From positions 1 through 61,812 of the forward strand of contig NZ_JAKSYM010000146.1 in assembly GCF_022829545.1 (NCBI RefSeq): a stretch of 61,812 nt of DNA. Direction: 5' to 3'. Under the pieces are notes generated by a model. The model had not been told where the DNA came from and searched no databases. It was given only the letters and a program-made list of their open reading frames with translations. Numbering within the stretch: position 1 is the stretch's first letter; each line of letters opens with the position of its first letter. This DNA comes from Methylobacterium sp. J-030. GTDB taxonomy: Bacteria; Pseudomonadota; Alphaproteobacteria; Rhizobiales; Beijerinckiaceae. The translations under genes and the position numbers were made by a program. This document shows positions 49,996-59,317 of the stretch, piece after piece.

Positions 49996-51006
49996 ATGGC
50001 TCGGGTTGCGGTCGTGACCGGCGGGACGGCCGGCATCGGGCTGGCGACGGCGCACGCCTTCGCGGAGCGCGGATGGTCGGTGGCTGTCATCGCGCGCGAT
50101 GCGAACCGGCTCGCCGCGGCCGAGCGGGCGCTCGCGGCCTACGGGCAGCCGGTGCTGACGATCAGCGCCGATGTCGCCGACCCGGAGGCCGTCGACGCGG
50201 CCGCCGCGCGGATCGAGGCCGAGCTCGGGCCGATCCGCGCCTGGGTGAACAACGCCATGTCGACCGTGGTGAATCCGGCCGACCGGATCACCCCGGACGA
50301 GTACCGGCGGGTCACCGAGACCACCTATCTGAGCCAGGTCTACGGGACGCTCGCCGCCCTGCGCTACATGAAGCGGCGTAACCGGGGCGCGATCATTCAG
50401 GTCTCCTCCGGCCTCGCGGTCCGGGCCGCACCGCTGCAGGCACCCTACTGCGCGGCGAAGTTCGCGGTCTCGGGCTTCACCGACGCCCTGCGCTGCGAGT
50501 TGCTGCACGACCGGGTGAACGTCAGCCTCAGCGTCATCTACCTGCCGGCGGTCAACACGCCCCAGTTCAACTGGGCGCGCAACCGGACCGGGCACCGGCA
50601 ATACGCCCCCGATCCGGTCTTCGACCCGCGGCTCTGTGCCGAGGCGATCCTGTACGCTGTCGAGCATCCGCGCCGGGAGGTCTGGGTCGGGCGCTCGTCG
50701 ATGATCATGGCGGCCGCGCAGGCGCTCGCCCCGGCTTTCGCCGACCGCAAGGCCGCCTCTATGTGGTCGGCCCAGCTCTCCGACCAGACCATCCCCGAGA
50801 TGGAGGGCAACCTCTACGAGCCCGTGCCGGGCCCGGTCGGGATCGACGGCCGTTTCTCCGGCCGGACCAAGGCGAGCCGGGCCGAGTTCGTCACGAGCCG
50901 CACCCGGGATCTGGTGGTCGGCGGGCTCGCCGGGCTGGCGGTGATCGGGCTCGCCGGCACGATCCACGCTGCCCGCTCGGCGCGCCGGCTGCCGGGCCGG
51001 ACCTGA
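49996..51006 (+). CDS. SDR-family oxidoreductase with C-terminal membrane anchor
   Basis: 336 aa from ATG 49996 (GAGGGCGAGG upstream). VAVVTGGTAGIGLATAHAFAERG; VNNAMSTVV in place of NNAG; IIQVSSGLAVRAAPLQAPYCAAKFAVSGF with Ser, Tyr and Lys. After ~290 residues a hydrophobic segment (LVVGGLAGLAVIGLAGTIHA) and basic tail suggest membrane anchoring. Substrate unknown. Confidence 0.88.
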   Translation: MARVAVVTGGTAGIGLATAHAFAERGWSVAVIARDANRLAAAERALAAYGQPVLTISADVADPEAVDAAAARIEAELGPIRAWVNNAMSTVVNPADRITPDEYRRVTETTYLSQVYGTLAALRYMKRRNRGAIIQVSSGLAVRAAPLQAPYCAAKFAVSGFTDALRCELLHDRVNVSLSVIYLPAVNTPQFNWARNRTGHRQYAPDPVFDPRLCAEAILYAVEHPRREVWVGRSSMIMAAAQALAPAFADRKAASMWSAQLSDQTIPEMEGNLYEPVPGPVGIDGRFSGRTKASRAEFVTSRTRDLVVGGLAGLAVIGLAGTIHAARSARRLPGRT

Positions 51007-51064
51007 CAGCTGCGCGCAAGCGTACCGCCTGCTACAGCTGCAGCCCCGAGGGAGGTCCGAAAAA

Positions 51065-51940
51065 ATGCCCGGCTATCTGCCCTTCGCGGGGGCCCTGAAG
51101 CTGCCCGCCTATACCTGCGACAATTGCGGGTTCTGGCAGCGCCATTTCGAGGCGCCGGCCGCCTGCCCGATGTGCCTCGACGCCCGCCACGTCGTGCCGC
51201 AGGACGGCTGGCGCTTCCGCACCGCCCGGGAGGCGCAGGACGCCTTCCCCTGCCACTGGCAGGAACTGGAGCCGGGAATCTGGCGGTTCTGGAACGAGCC
51301 GGTCTCCGGCATCGGTCCCTCCGCCTACCTGATCCAGACCGAGCACGGGAATATGGGCTTCGAGGGCTGCCCGGTCTTCAGCGACGCCGCCCTCGATCAG
51401 ATCGCGCGGCTCGGCGGCATGGCGGTGCTCTCGGCCTCGCATCCTCATTCCTACGGGGCGCTGCCGCAATTGCAGGACCGGTTCGATCCGGAACTGTGCC
51501 TGCCCGCCGCCGACTTCACCTGGAGCGCGGCGCTGCAGGTGAGCTGGCCCTATGACGATTTCCTGGAGCCGCTGCCCGGCCTGGAGCTGCACCGCACCGC
51601 CGGTCATTTCGACGGCCACGCGATCCTGTACGACCGCGCGCGAAAGATCTGCTTCTGCGGCGACGCGCTGAAGTTCGAGCTCGATCCGGCGGATTTTCGG
51701 CGCGCCACCACGATCTCGGCCCACAAGGCCTTCGTGCGCGGCGTGCCGCTCACGCCGAGCGAATTGCGCCGCTACCGGGACGTGTTCGAGCGCCTCGACT
51801 TCGCGCAGACTTGGACACCGTTCGAGCCGGCGCGCAATTGCGGGCGGCCGGAGGTGCTGGCGCTCCTCGACCAGCTGATGAGCGGCCGGTCGCACGCGGC
51901 CCCGGTGCCCCTCGACAGCCTCCGGGTTCAGGGCCGGTAG
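51065..51940 (+). CDS. MBL-fold hydrolase with N-terminal zinc ribbon
   Basis: 291 aa. Two CxxC knuckles (TCDNCGFW, ACPMCLDA) form a rubredoxin-like zinc ribbon, followed by a metallo-beta-lactamase-like fold: LSASHPHSYGALPQL in place of HxHxDH, HRTAGHFDGHAILYD and CFCGDALKFEL. The first metal motif is altered (SHPHSYG), so catalysis may differ from classic MBL enzymes. Overlaps the convergent nitrile hydratase accessory gene by 13 bp. Confidence 0.75.
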   Translation: MPGYLPFAGALKLPAYTCDNCGFWQRHFEAPAACPMCLDARHVVPQDGWRFRTAREAQDAFPCHWQELEPGIWRFWNEPVSGIGPSAYLIQTEHGNMGFEGCPVFSDAALDQIARLGGMAVLSASHPHSYGALPQLQDRFDPELCLPAADFTWSAALQVSWPYDDFLEPLPGLELHRTAGHFDGHAILYDRARKICFCGDALKFELDPADFRRATTISAHKAFVRGVPLTPSELRRYRDVFERLDFAQTWTPFEPARNCGRPEVLALLDQLMSGRSHAAPVPLDSLRVQGR

Positions 51941-52251
51941 AGCGGGTCGTTCTCCAGGCGGATCGGCTCCCCGTGTGGCGTCGCCGCGGCGGCCCGACGG
52001 AACGCCTCCGTGCGCGCCGCGACGCTCTCGGCCTCGGCCACGCCGCGCTCGGCCAGAATCCCCTCCAGGGTCGCGAGCCACGCGCCGTAATCGGCGGCGC
52101 CCTCGGGGCCATCCGCCGGGCGGATCCCCCGGCCGAGGCGCTCCGCCCAGTCCGACCACGTGAACAGCCCGGCCTCGCGCAGGCTCACCACCATGGCGAA
52201 GACCTGGGCCTCCCAGGGGGCCGCGAAGGGGCTCGGCGACGGTTCGGTCAC
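51928..52251 (-). CDS. Nitrile hydratase accessory protein (metallochaperone/activator)
   Basis: 107 aa from GTG 52251, overlapping the beta-subunit stop by 4 bp. PFAAPWEAQVFAMVVSLREAGLFTWSDWAERLG resembles the N-terminus of the beta subunit, as expected of the accessory family that loads cobalt by subunit swapping. Third gene of the operon nthA-nthB-accessory. Needed for active enzyme in studied systems. Confidence 0.88.
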   Translation of the reverse strand: MTEPSPSPFAAPWEAQVFAMVVSLREAGLFTWSDWAERLGRGIRPADGPEGAADYGAWLATLEGILAERGVAEAESVAARTEAFRRAAAATPHGEPIRLENDPLYRP

Positions 52252-52907
52252 GCGGGCTCCAGATAGGGTTCGAAGGCCGCCACCGTGACGGTCCCGCCGG
52301 GATCGCCGCTCTCGCCCCACAGCTCCTGCGCGCTGAACGCGACCGTGTAGAGCCAGGTCGGGTTCTCGCCGGCCCCGTGGGCGCTGGTGTCGGGATAGAC
52401 GAAGACCCCGTCGACCCGCACGATATGGCCACGCTTGCCGCGGACGTAGCGCGGCAGCCTCGTGTGGGTGGTCGGGTGGATGTTGCGGGCCTGGACCGCG
52501 TCGCCGGGCGCGAAGCGGGCGGGGGCGTCGGTCGCCCGGCTGCTCGGGAAGCCGGCCCGGAAGCGTTCCTCCAGGCCGTCGCGGGCGAGGACCCGCGCGA
52601 CGGGCTTGGCCGGCTCGGCGGCACGGCCGGTTTCGATCTCGGCGGGTGTGGCCAGTCCGGTGGCGGCGAGCTGCTTCTCCAGGGCCTTCAGCCAGATCGC
52701 GTAGTAGCTCGACGCGAGGTACTCGGCCGGCGGCAGCGACTCGCGGGCGGCGCGGCTGCCGTCGAGGTTCCAGGCGCCGGTGTAGCCCATGGCGAGCGCC
52801 ATCGCGAAGACGCGCCGCTCCCAGGCGGCGTGGAACACCGGCTCGTCCGGCTCCGGCACCACCGGCCCGAAGCCGTGCGCGCCGCCGAGATCCTGGGCCC
52901 CGTTCAT
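52248..52907 (-). CDS. nthB: Nitrile hydratase beta subunit
   Basis: 219 aa. N-terminus [41 protein letters not shown] is the classic beta-subunit opening. [31 protein letters not shown] and [15 protein letters not shown] are the C-terminal SH3-like barrel. Forms the heterodimer that hydrates nitriles to amides. ATG overlaps the nthA stop by 4 bp. Confidence 0.95.
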   Translation of the reverse strand: MNGAQDLGGAHGFGPVVPEPDEPVFHAAWERRVFAMALAMGYTGAWNLDGSRAARESLPPAEYLASSYYAIWLKALEKQLAATGLATPAEIETGRAAEPAKPVARVLARDGLEERFRAGFPSSRATDAPARFAPGDAVQARNIHPTTHTRLPRYVRGKRGHIVRVDGVFVYPDTSAHGAGENPTWLYTVAFSAQELWGESGDPGGTVTVAAFEPYLEPA

Positions 52908-53551
52908 ACCGGCATCTCCACGGGTTCGACCGGGAGCGCCTTGGGCAGCCCGGTGCCGATCATGGCATCGCGGGTGACGAGGGCGGCAAGGGCCTCTTCG
53001 GAGAAGCCCTCGGTGCCGGCGGGGCGCAACGGCAGGACCATGTAGCGGGTCTCGGCGGTCGAATCCCAGACCGTGATGCGCGTCGTCTCCGGCAGCGTCA
53101 CCCCGAATTCGGCGAGCACGCCGCGCGGGTCGATCACCGCCCGGGCCCGGTAGGGCGGCGCCTTGTACCAGACGGGCGGCAGGCCCAGCACCGGCCAGGG
53201 ATAGCAGGAGCACAGGGTGCAGACGACCAAGTTGTGCGTCTCCGGGGTGTTCTCGACCACCACCATGTGCTCGCCGCCCCGGCCGCCGATGCCGAGCTCG
53301 GCGATCGCCGGCGTGGCCTCGGCCAGCAGCCGCGCCCGGAACGCCGGATCGACCCAGGCCCGGGCGACGACCCGCGCGCCCAGGTGTGGGCCGACCTTAG
53401 TCTCGTAGAGCTCGACCAGCGCGTCGAGGGCCGCCGGGTCGAGATAGCCCTTCTCGGTGAGCAGCGATTCCAGCGCCCGCACCCGGGCCTCGACCGGCGA
53501 AAGGTCGCTGCCGTGATGCACGTGATCGTGATCCGCGTGGTGGTGGCTCAT
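52904..53551 (-). CDS. nthA: Nitrile hydratase alpha subunit, cobalt type
   Basis: 215 aa. [22 protein letters not shown] carries the metal-claw cysteines (C111, C114, C116); Thr in CTLCSC indicates the cobalt form rather than iron (CSLCSC). [12 protein letters not shown] and [16 protein letters not shown] are typical later blocks. The N-terminus is His-rich (seven His in the first 13 residues), perhaps for metal capture. First gene of the operon. Confidence 0.95.
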   Translation of the reverse strand: MSHHHADHDHVHHGSDLSPVEARVRALESLLTEKGYLDPAALDALVELYETKVGPHLGARVVARAWVDPAFRARLLAEATPAIAELGIGGRGGEHMVVVENTPETHNLVVCTLCSCYPWPVLGLPPVWYKAPPYRARAVIDPRGVLAEFGVTLPETTRITVWDSTAETRYMVLPLRPAGTEGFSEEALAALVTRDAMIGTGLPKALPVEPVEMPV

Positions 53552-53754
53552 CCCGCTCTCCTCACGGTGCGCAGTCTGCACCGGCGGACAGGCCGCTGCC
53601 AGCCCCGACGCATGGATGGATTAACCTCGGCCGTTATGGCCACGTTGGCCCTATCAACCAATACCGGCGGGAGCGTTTGGTATCGGTTCATAATTCGGCG
53701 GTTACCGACGTTAGATCAGTTCCAATATATCAGTAACGGGATCAGGACACGTTC

Positions 53755-54453
53755 ATGATCGAAGACGCCGCGAAGCCGTCGAGCGAGGGCGATCGGACGG
53801 CCGTCGGCTACGCCACGGCCATCGGCCAGCACCTTGCCCTGCCCATCCGCGACTATTTCAAGCTGGTCGAGCAGGAGCCGCTGCCGGGTCAGCTTAGCGA
53901 TCTGGTCGCGCGGTTCGAGATCGCGGTCGCGGCCCATGGCCAGACCGTGCCGTTCGATTTCCGCGGCGACATCATCAAGGCGCTGCCGGCCCTGCGCACC
54001 TTCGCGCTGTCGCTGGCGGGGGACGTCAATCGAGCCGACGACCTCGTGCAGGAGACGTTCGTGAAGGCCTGGGCCAATCAGGAGCGGTTCCGCCCCGGCA
54101 CGAACTTCACCGCGTGGCTGTTCACGATCCTGCGCAACCAGTTCTACTCGGAGTTGCGCAAGACCCGGCGCGAGATCGAGGATGTCGACGGGTCGCATGC
54201 CGGCCAGATGACGAGCCTCGCCGATCAGGAGGATGCCAGCACCCTCAAGGTCGTGTGGGCGCGCCTCGAAGGGCTGCCCGCGGCGCAGCGGCAAGCGCTG
54301 CTGCTGGTCGGCGCCGAGGGCCACACCTACGAGGAGGCGGCGAGCAAGCTCGGCTGTCAGGTCGGCACGGTGAAGAGCCGGGTGAGCCGGGCCCGGTCCT
54401 CGCTGCTCGGAACCCTCGGCGTGGTCGTGGCCGGGCAGGCGCCGGCGGCTTGA
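53755..54453 (+). CDS. EcfG-family sigma factor with NepR-like N-terminal extension
   Basis: 232 aa. Residues about 72-140 hold sigma region 2 (LPALRTFALSLAGDVNRADDLVQETFVKAWANQ) and 175-225 region 4 (LPAAQRQALLLVGAEGHTYEEAASKLGCQVGTVKSRV), the EcfG (ECF15) hallmarks of the alphaproteobacterial general stress response. Residues about 23-56 (IGQHLALPIRDYFKLVEQ then EPLPGQLSDLVARF) match the core of the anti-sigma factor NepR. No PhyR or separate nepR gene is adjacent. A self-inhibiting or partner-switching arrangement is an inference. Confidence 0.85.
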   Translation: MIEDAAKPSSEGDRTAVGYATAIGQHLALPIRDYFKLVEQEPLPGQLSDLVARFEIAVAAHGQTVPFDFRGDIIKALPALRTFALSLAGDVNRADDLVQETFVKAWANQERFRPGTNFTAWLFTILRNQFYSELRKTRREIEDVDGSHAGQMTSLADQEDASTLKVVWARLEGLPAAQRQALLLVGAEGHTYEEAASKLGCQVGTVKSRVSRARSSLLGTLGVVVAGQAPAA

Positions 54454-54567
54454 GGGATGCGCGCCCGCGCGTCTTTGCCAGCGGCGCGAAGCAATCGGTT
54501 TGCCTGGTGGTGGCTCGCGTCGATCGGGGGCTTGTTCGACCGGTGACGCGCTGCCCGACCGCACGCC

Positions 54568-55959
54568 TCACAAGGCTGGCCGGCGCAGGTGCCATTCGGT
54601 GGCCTGCTGGTAGGCTTGCCCGATCCGCAGCGCCATCGCCTCGTCGTAGCCGCGGCAGACGATCTGCAGCGAGAGCGGCAGGCCCGCGGCGGTGTAGCCG
54701 TTCGGCAGCGCCAGGGCGCAGAGATCGAGCAGGTTCCCGAACCGGGTGAAGCGCGAAGGCAGATGCCCCTCGTCGACCGCGGCGAGCGGCACGGCCGCTG
54801 ATTCCGTCGTCGGCGTCAGCAGGGCGTCGATCCCATCGAGCGCTGCGGCATAGGCCTGCTTCATGGCGGCGCGGCGCTGGAGCGTGGCGAGATAATCCTG
54901 CGCCGAGACCGTGGCACCGGCCAGGATCCGCGCCCGCACGGCATCGCCGAGCTGTGAGGACGGGTCCTCCGCCAGGGCGCCGTTGACGAGATAGGCCTCT
55001 GCGTTGGTGATCGCGCTCATCGCCACGCAGTCGCTGAACCGGAATGGCAGGGCCACGTCCACGATCTCCGCGCCCGCGCGGGCGAGCTGGTCGAGGGCGT
55101 CGTCGTAGGCAGCCAGCATGTCGGCGGCGACGCCGTCGCGCTCGACCGCCGGCATGCGGCCCAAACGCAGGCCGCGCACCCCGCGGTTGAGCGTCGGCCA
55201 GGGGGAGTCCGGCGCCACGCCGCGGGTCGTCGGATCCAGCGGATCGGGGCCGGAGATCGCCTCGTAGAGGAGTGCCGCATCCTCCACCGTGCGGGCGAGC
55301 GGGCCGGGCGAGTCCAGCGTGGTCGAGAGCGGCACGATTCCCCAGGTCGAGACGCGCCCGACCGTCACCTTGAGCCCCGTCAGTCCGCAGAAGGCCGACG
55401 GCAGGCGCACGGAGCCGCCGGTATCGGTGCCGATGCCCCAGGGCGCCATCCGGGCCGCCACCGCCACGCCGGTGCCGCTGCTCGACCCGCCGGGGGTGCG
55501 CGCAACCTCCGCATCCCAGGGATTCCAGGGCGTGCCGAGATGCGGGTTGGTGCCCCAGCCGCCATAGGCGAACTCCACCGTGTGGGTCTTGCCCAGCACG
55601 ATCATCCCTTGCGCGATCAGGCGCCGGGCGACGGTGGCGGTGCGTTCGGCCCGCCTCGTGCGGTGGGCGGCGGATCCGCCCATGGTGATCCGGCCCTCCA
55701 GGTCGATCAGGTCCTTCAGCACCACCGGCACGCCGTGGAGCGGCCCCACCGCGTGGCCCGACCGGATCGCCCTTTCCGCCCCCTCGGCGGCGAGGCGTGC
55801 ATCCGCGGAGAAGACCTCCGTGAAGGCCTGGAGCTTCGGCTCCAGCTGGTCGACGCGTCCGAGCAGCGCGTCGACCGCGTCGACCGGCGAGAGGCTGCGC
55901 GCACGGATCGCCCGGGCGAGCTCGGCCGCTGAGGCGTGGACGGGATCGAGATCGGGCAT
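54568..55959 (-). CDS. Amidase (amidase signature family)
   Basis: 463 aa. Ser-cisSer-Lys triad: Lys82 in VVLKDLID, TPGGSSSGTGVAVAARM (about 155-171) and GTDTGGSVRLPSAFCGLTG (Ser183 nucleophile). Hydrolyses amides to acids; GatA-like in length but no GatB/C nearby. Likely to take the amide made by nitrile hydratase 2 kb away, or to serve the adjacent transport/decarboxylase genes. 5 bp separate it from the SBP gene upstream on the same strand. Confidence 0.9.
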   Translation of the reverse strand: MPDLDPVHASAAELARAIRARSLSPVDAVDALLGRVDQLEPKLQAFTEVFSADARLAAEGAERAIRSGHAVGPLHGVPVVLKDLIDLEGRITMGGSAAHRTRRAERTATVARRLIAQGMIVLGKTHTVEFAYGGWGTNPHLGTPWNPWDAEVARTPGGSSSGTGVAVAARMAPWGIGTDTGGSVRLPSAFCGLTGLKVTVGRVSTWGIVPLSTTLDSPGPLARTVEDAALLYEAISGPDPLDPTTRGVAPDSPWPTLNRGVRGLRLGRMPAVERDGVAADMLAAYDDALDQLARAGAEIVDVALPFRFSDCVAMSAITNAEAYLVNGALAEDPSSQLGDAVRARILAGATVSAQDYLATLQRRAAMKQAYAAALDGIDALLTPTTESAAVPLAAVDEGHLPSRFTRFGNLLDLCALALPNGYTAAGLPLSLQIVCRGYDEAMALRIGQAYQQATEWHLRRPAL

Positions 55960-55964
55960 CGGTT

Positions 55965-57566
55965 TTACTGCACGCTGACGAGGGTGAGGTCGACGAACCA
56001 GGATTGCGGCGAGACGAATCCGTGGATCTTCTTGGACATGCCACGGGGATTGAGGTCGTGGACGACGAACAGCCAGGGCGGGTTGTCCACGAGGCGCTCG
56101 TGGGCGATCGTGGTCTGCGCGTCGATCACCTTGGCGTCGGTGGTCTCGGCGAGCGCCTTGAGGGCGGCGTCGAACTGATCGTCCTTCCAGTTGGGGAAGT
56201 TGAAGCCGTTCGGCGGGAATCGGTCGCCCGCGAAGTAGCGCGCCATCACGCTGGCATCGGAGGAGGGCGAGGACACGTTGAGCGCCATCGAGCCCTGGAG
56301 GCTCTGGGCGTCCGGCAGCGCCCGGCTCGCATTCAGCAGCACCTGCCACTCGACCACGTTGAAGCTCAGTTCGACGTTGCAGGCCTGCTTCAGGTTCTCC
56401 TGCAGGTACTCGTTCATCGGCATCGGCAGCATCTGGCCGGAGCCCGAGGACGAGATCATCACCTTGAGCTTCAGGGGCTTCGCGTCGGTGAAGCCCGCCT
56501 CGGCGAGCAGCGCCTTCCCCTTGGCGGCGTCGAACGTGTAGCGGTTCTTCGGCGTGCCGAAATTCGGGTCCTTGTCGTTGAGCCAGCCGGAGGCCGGCTC
56601 GGCCGTGCCGTTGAGGAGCTCGACGATTCCGGCTCGGTCGACGCAGTAGTTCAGGGCCTGCCGGACGCGCACGTCCTTCAGCGGGCTGTCCTTGGCGCCC
56701 ATGTTGTAGATGTAGGGCCAGACATGCGGGTACGAGCCCGTGGTGATGGTGAAGCCTGCCTGCTTCAGGGACGGGATCGCGTCGGGGGCCGGTACCTCGA
56801 TCCAGTCGACCTGCCCCGACCGCAGGGCGGCGACCCGGGCATTCGCCTCCGGGATCGGCAGCAGCCGGACCTTGTCGACCTTGGCCATCCGGTTCGGATC
56901 CCAGTAGCCGTCGAACCGAGCGAGATCGACCGCCTCCCGCGGGGCGACGCGGGTGATCTTGAAGGGCCCGGTTCCGGCCGCCGGCAGGGACGCCACCTTG
57001 CTCCAGTCGCGCCCCGCCTTCTCGAAGGATTGGGGCGACGTGAACAGCAGGTAGACCACCATGTAGGGGAAGTAGGATGCCACCTGCGTCGTGGTGATCT
57101 GGACGGTCGAATCATCGACCTTCCTGTAGCTGCCGACCAGCGGCGCCCGGGCCCGGGAAATGCCGGCGCCCTGCGCCTCGAATTGCGGGCTGTCGTTCTT
57201 GAAGTAGCGGTCGAGGTTCCAGATCACAGCGTCGGCGTTGAACGGGGTGCCGTCATGGAACTTCACGCCCTGGCGGAGGTGGAAGGTCCAGACCGACTTG
57301 TCGTTCGGGTCCTGCTCCCACCGCTCGGCGAGCGCCGGGATGATGCCGGCGAGCTTGGTGGTGCGCGTCAGGTCCCATTGCACCAGCCCCTCGAAGATCG
57401 GGTAGCCGAGGAAGCGCATGCCCTCGAAGCCGTTGTTGGGCATCCCCGTGGTGGTGGGGATGTCGGAGGCCGTCATGGCGATGCGCAGCACGCTCTCGGC
57501 GCTGGCAGGCCCCGCCAAGAAGATGAATCCGGCCAGGGCGGCGGCAATCGGGCGGCGCATTCTCAT
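55965..57566 (-). CDS. ABC-transporter substrate-binding protein (SBP_bac_5, peptide type)
   Basis: 533 aa from ATG 57566. Sec signal MRMRRPIAAALAGFIFLAGPASA, then SVWTFHLRQGVKFHDGTPFNADAVIWNLDR, the diagnostic family-5 block. LKDVRVRQALNYCVDRAGIVELL and PPNGFNFPNWKDDQFDAALK follow the family. Binds peptides, nickel or other compounds in the periplasm. No permease or ATPase gene is adjacent; the amidase follows in the same operon. Confidence 0.9.
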   Translation of the reverse strand: MRMRRPIAAALAGFIFLAGPASAESVLRIAMTASDIPTTTGMPNNGFEGMRFLGYPIFEGLVQWDLTRTTKLAGIIPALAERWEQDPNDKSVWTFHLRQGVKFHDGTPFNADAVIWNLDRYFKNDSPQFEAQGAGISRARAPLVGSYRKVDDSTVQITTTQVASYFPYMVVYLLFTSPQSFEKAGRDWSKVASLPAAGTGPFKITRVAPREAVDLARFDGYWDPNRMAKVDKVRLLPIPEANARVAALRSGQVDWIEVPAPDAIPSLKQAGFTITTGSYPHVWPYIYNMGAKDSPLKDVRVRQALNYCVDRAGIVELLNGTAEPASGWLNDKDPNFGTPKNRYTFDAAKGKALLAEAGFTDAKPLKLKVMISSSGSGQMLPMPMNEYLQENLKQACNVELSFNVVEWQVLLNASRALPDAQSLQGSMALNVSSPSSDASVMARYFAGDRFPPNGFNFPNWKDDQFDAALKALAETTDAKVIDAQTTIAHERLVDNPPWLFVVHDLNPRGMSKKIHGFVSPQSWFVDLTLVSVQ

Positions 57567-57742
57567 CGGACCCCAATGGTGGACGGTGCGGCTCGCCCCC
57601 GGCAAGTCCCGCGCCAGACAGCGCCATCATGCCGGCGTCCGGCGAACGGGAGATGTCACCCGCCGCCCCTTGCGCTGAGCCGCCACGGCGTCACGATAAT
57701 ACAGAATCCGTGGCGCCGCGCAGGGTGCCAGCGAGAGGGGAG

Positions 57743-59317
57743 ATGCCCGTGAGCGATGGGATGCCGGCCGCCATGAACGGGGCTGAGAGCCTGGTCCGGA
57801 CCCTCGTGGGAGGTGGGGTCGAGGTCTGCTTCACCAATCCCGGCACCTCCGAGATGCACTTCGTGGCCGCCCTCGACCGGGTCGAGGGCATGCGCTGCGT
57901 GCTGTTCCTGTTCGAGGGCGGCGCCACCGGGGCCGCGGACGGCTACGCCCGCATGGCCGACAAGCCGGCCTCGACCCTGCTCCACCTGGGGCCCGGCCTC
58001 GCCAACGGGCTGGCCAACCTCCACAACGCCAAGAAGGCGCGCACCCCGGTCGTCAACATCGTCGGCGAGCATGCGACCTATCACCGGGAATACAACGCGC
58101 CGCTGACCTCCGACATCGAGGGGCTGGCCCGGCCGATGTCGTCCTGGGTCCGGACGGGAATGAGCGCCGCCGCGATCGGCCCGGACGGTGCCGCCGCGAT
58201 CGCCGCCGCCCGCACCGCGCCCGGGCAGGTCGCGACTCTGATCCTGCCCGCCAACACCGCCTGGGATCCCGGCACCGGGCCGGCGCCGGTTCCACCGATC
58301 CCCGAGCGGGCGAAGGCCGGCGACGATGCGATCGCGGCCGCGGTCGCGGCGCTCAACAGCGGCGAGCCGGTGCTGCTGCATCTCGGCGACCGGGCGGTGC
58401 GGAACGAAGGCCGGGTCATCGCCGACCGGATCGCCCGCAAGACCGGCGCACGGCTGATGGCGATGACGTCGAATGCCCGGATCGACCGCGGTGCCGGCAC
58501 GGTCCCGATCGAGCGCCTGCCCTACCCGATCGACCAGGGCATCGCGGCCCTGAAGGATTTCCGGCACATCATCCTGATCGGCGCGACGCCGCCGGTGGGC
58601 TTCTTCGCCTATCCCGGCAAGCCGAGCCTGCTCGCCCCCGAGGGCTCCTCCACGATCACGCTGGCCACCCCCGAGGAGGACCAGATCGACGCCCTGGAGC
58701 GGCTGGCCGAGGCCGTCGGCGCCCCGCCCGCCGAGCCGGTCGCCGCCGGCCCGCGCCCGACGCTCCCGACCTCCGGTCCCCTCGACCAGGACACGATCGG
58801 GCAGGTGCTGGGCGCCCTGATCCCCGAGGGCGCGGTGATCTGCGACGAGTCGATCACGACGGGCCGCAACTTCTTCGCCCTCACCCGGGACGCGGCACCC
58901 CACACCTGGCTCCAGCTCAGCGGCGGCTCGATCGGGCTGGGCATCCCGATGGCGACCGGTGCGGCCGTGGCCTGCCCGGACCGGAAGGTCATCAACCTCC
59001 AGGCCGACGGCAGCGGGCTCTACACCGTCCAGGCGCTCTGGACCCAGGCGCGCGAGCGCCTCGACGTGGTGACGCTGGTCTGGTCGAACCGCTCCTACGC
59101 GATCCTGCGGGTGGAGCTCGCCAATGTCGGCGCGCTCAATCCGGGCCCGAAGGCCCTTGGCATGCTGAGCCTGGACGATCCGGCCCTGGATTGGGTTAGC
59201 CTCGCCAAGGGGTTCGGCGTGGAGGGGCAGCGCGTCGAGACGCTTCCCGACTTCATCGCGGCGTTCCAGCACGCGCTGGCCACCAAGGGGCCGCACCTGA
59301 TCGAAGTCGCCCTGTGA
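57743..59317 (+). CDS. TPP-dependent decarboxylase (acetolactate synthase/benzoylformate decarboxylase-like)
   Basis: 524 aa from ATG 57743 with a strong GAGGGGAG site. VCFTNPGTSEMHFVAALDRVEGMRCVLFLFEGGATGAADGYARM is the Pyr-binding domain with its catalytic Glu; the C-terminal domain has LQADGSGLYTVQALWTQARERLDVVTLVWSNRSY (GDG-type TPP motif as ADGS). It decarboxylates a 2-oxo acid; lacks a regulatory subunit gene, so a catabolic role is more likely than valine synthesis. Overlaps the next gene by 4 bp (GTGA). Confidence 0.87.
   Translation: MPVSDGMPAAMNGAESLVRTLVGGGVEVCFTNPGTSEMHFVAALDRVEGMRCVLFLFEGGATGAADGYARMADKPASTLLHLGPGLANGLANLHNAKKARTPVVNIVGEHATYHREYNAPLTSDIEGLARPMSSWVRTGMSAAAIGPDGAAAIAAARTAPGQVATLILPANTAWDPGTGPAPVPPIPERAKAGDDAIAAAVAALNSGEPVLLHLGDRAVRNEGRVIADRIARKTGARLMAMTSNARIDRGAGTVPIERLPYPIDQGIAALKDFRHIILIGATPPVGFFAYPGKPSLLAPEGSSTITLATPEEDQIDALERLAEAVGAPPAEPVAAGPRPTLPTSGPLDQDTIGQVLGALIPEGAVICDESITTGRNFFALTRDAAPHTWLQLSGGSIGLGIPMATGAAVACPDRKVINLQADGSGLYTVQALWTQARERLDVVTLVWSNRSYAILRVELANVGALNPGPKALGMLSLDDPALDWVSLAKGFGVEGQRVETLPDFIAAFQHALATKGPHLIEVAL

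Noticed and set aside
53600..53754. EcfG-type promoter for the EcfG-like sigma gene itself
   Set aside because: GTTCC/GGAAC elements are present but not paired with CGTT at the required 16-17 bp spacing.
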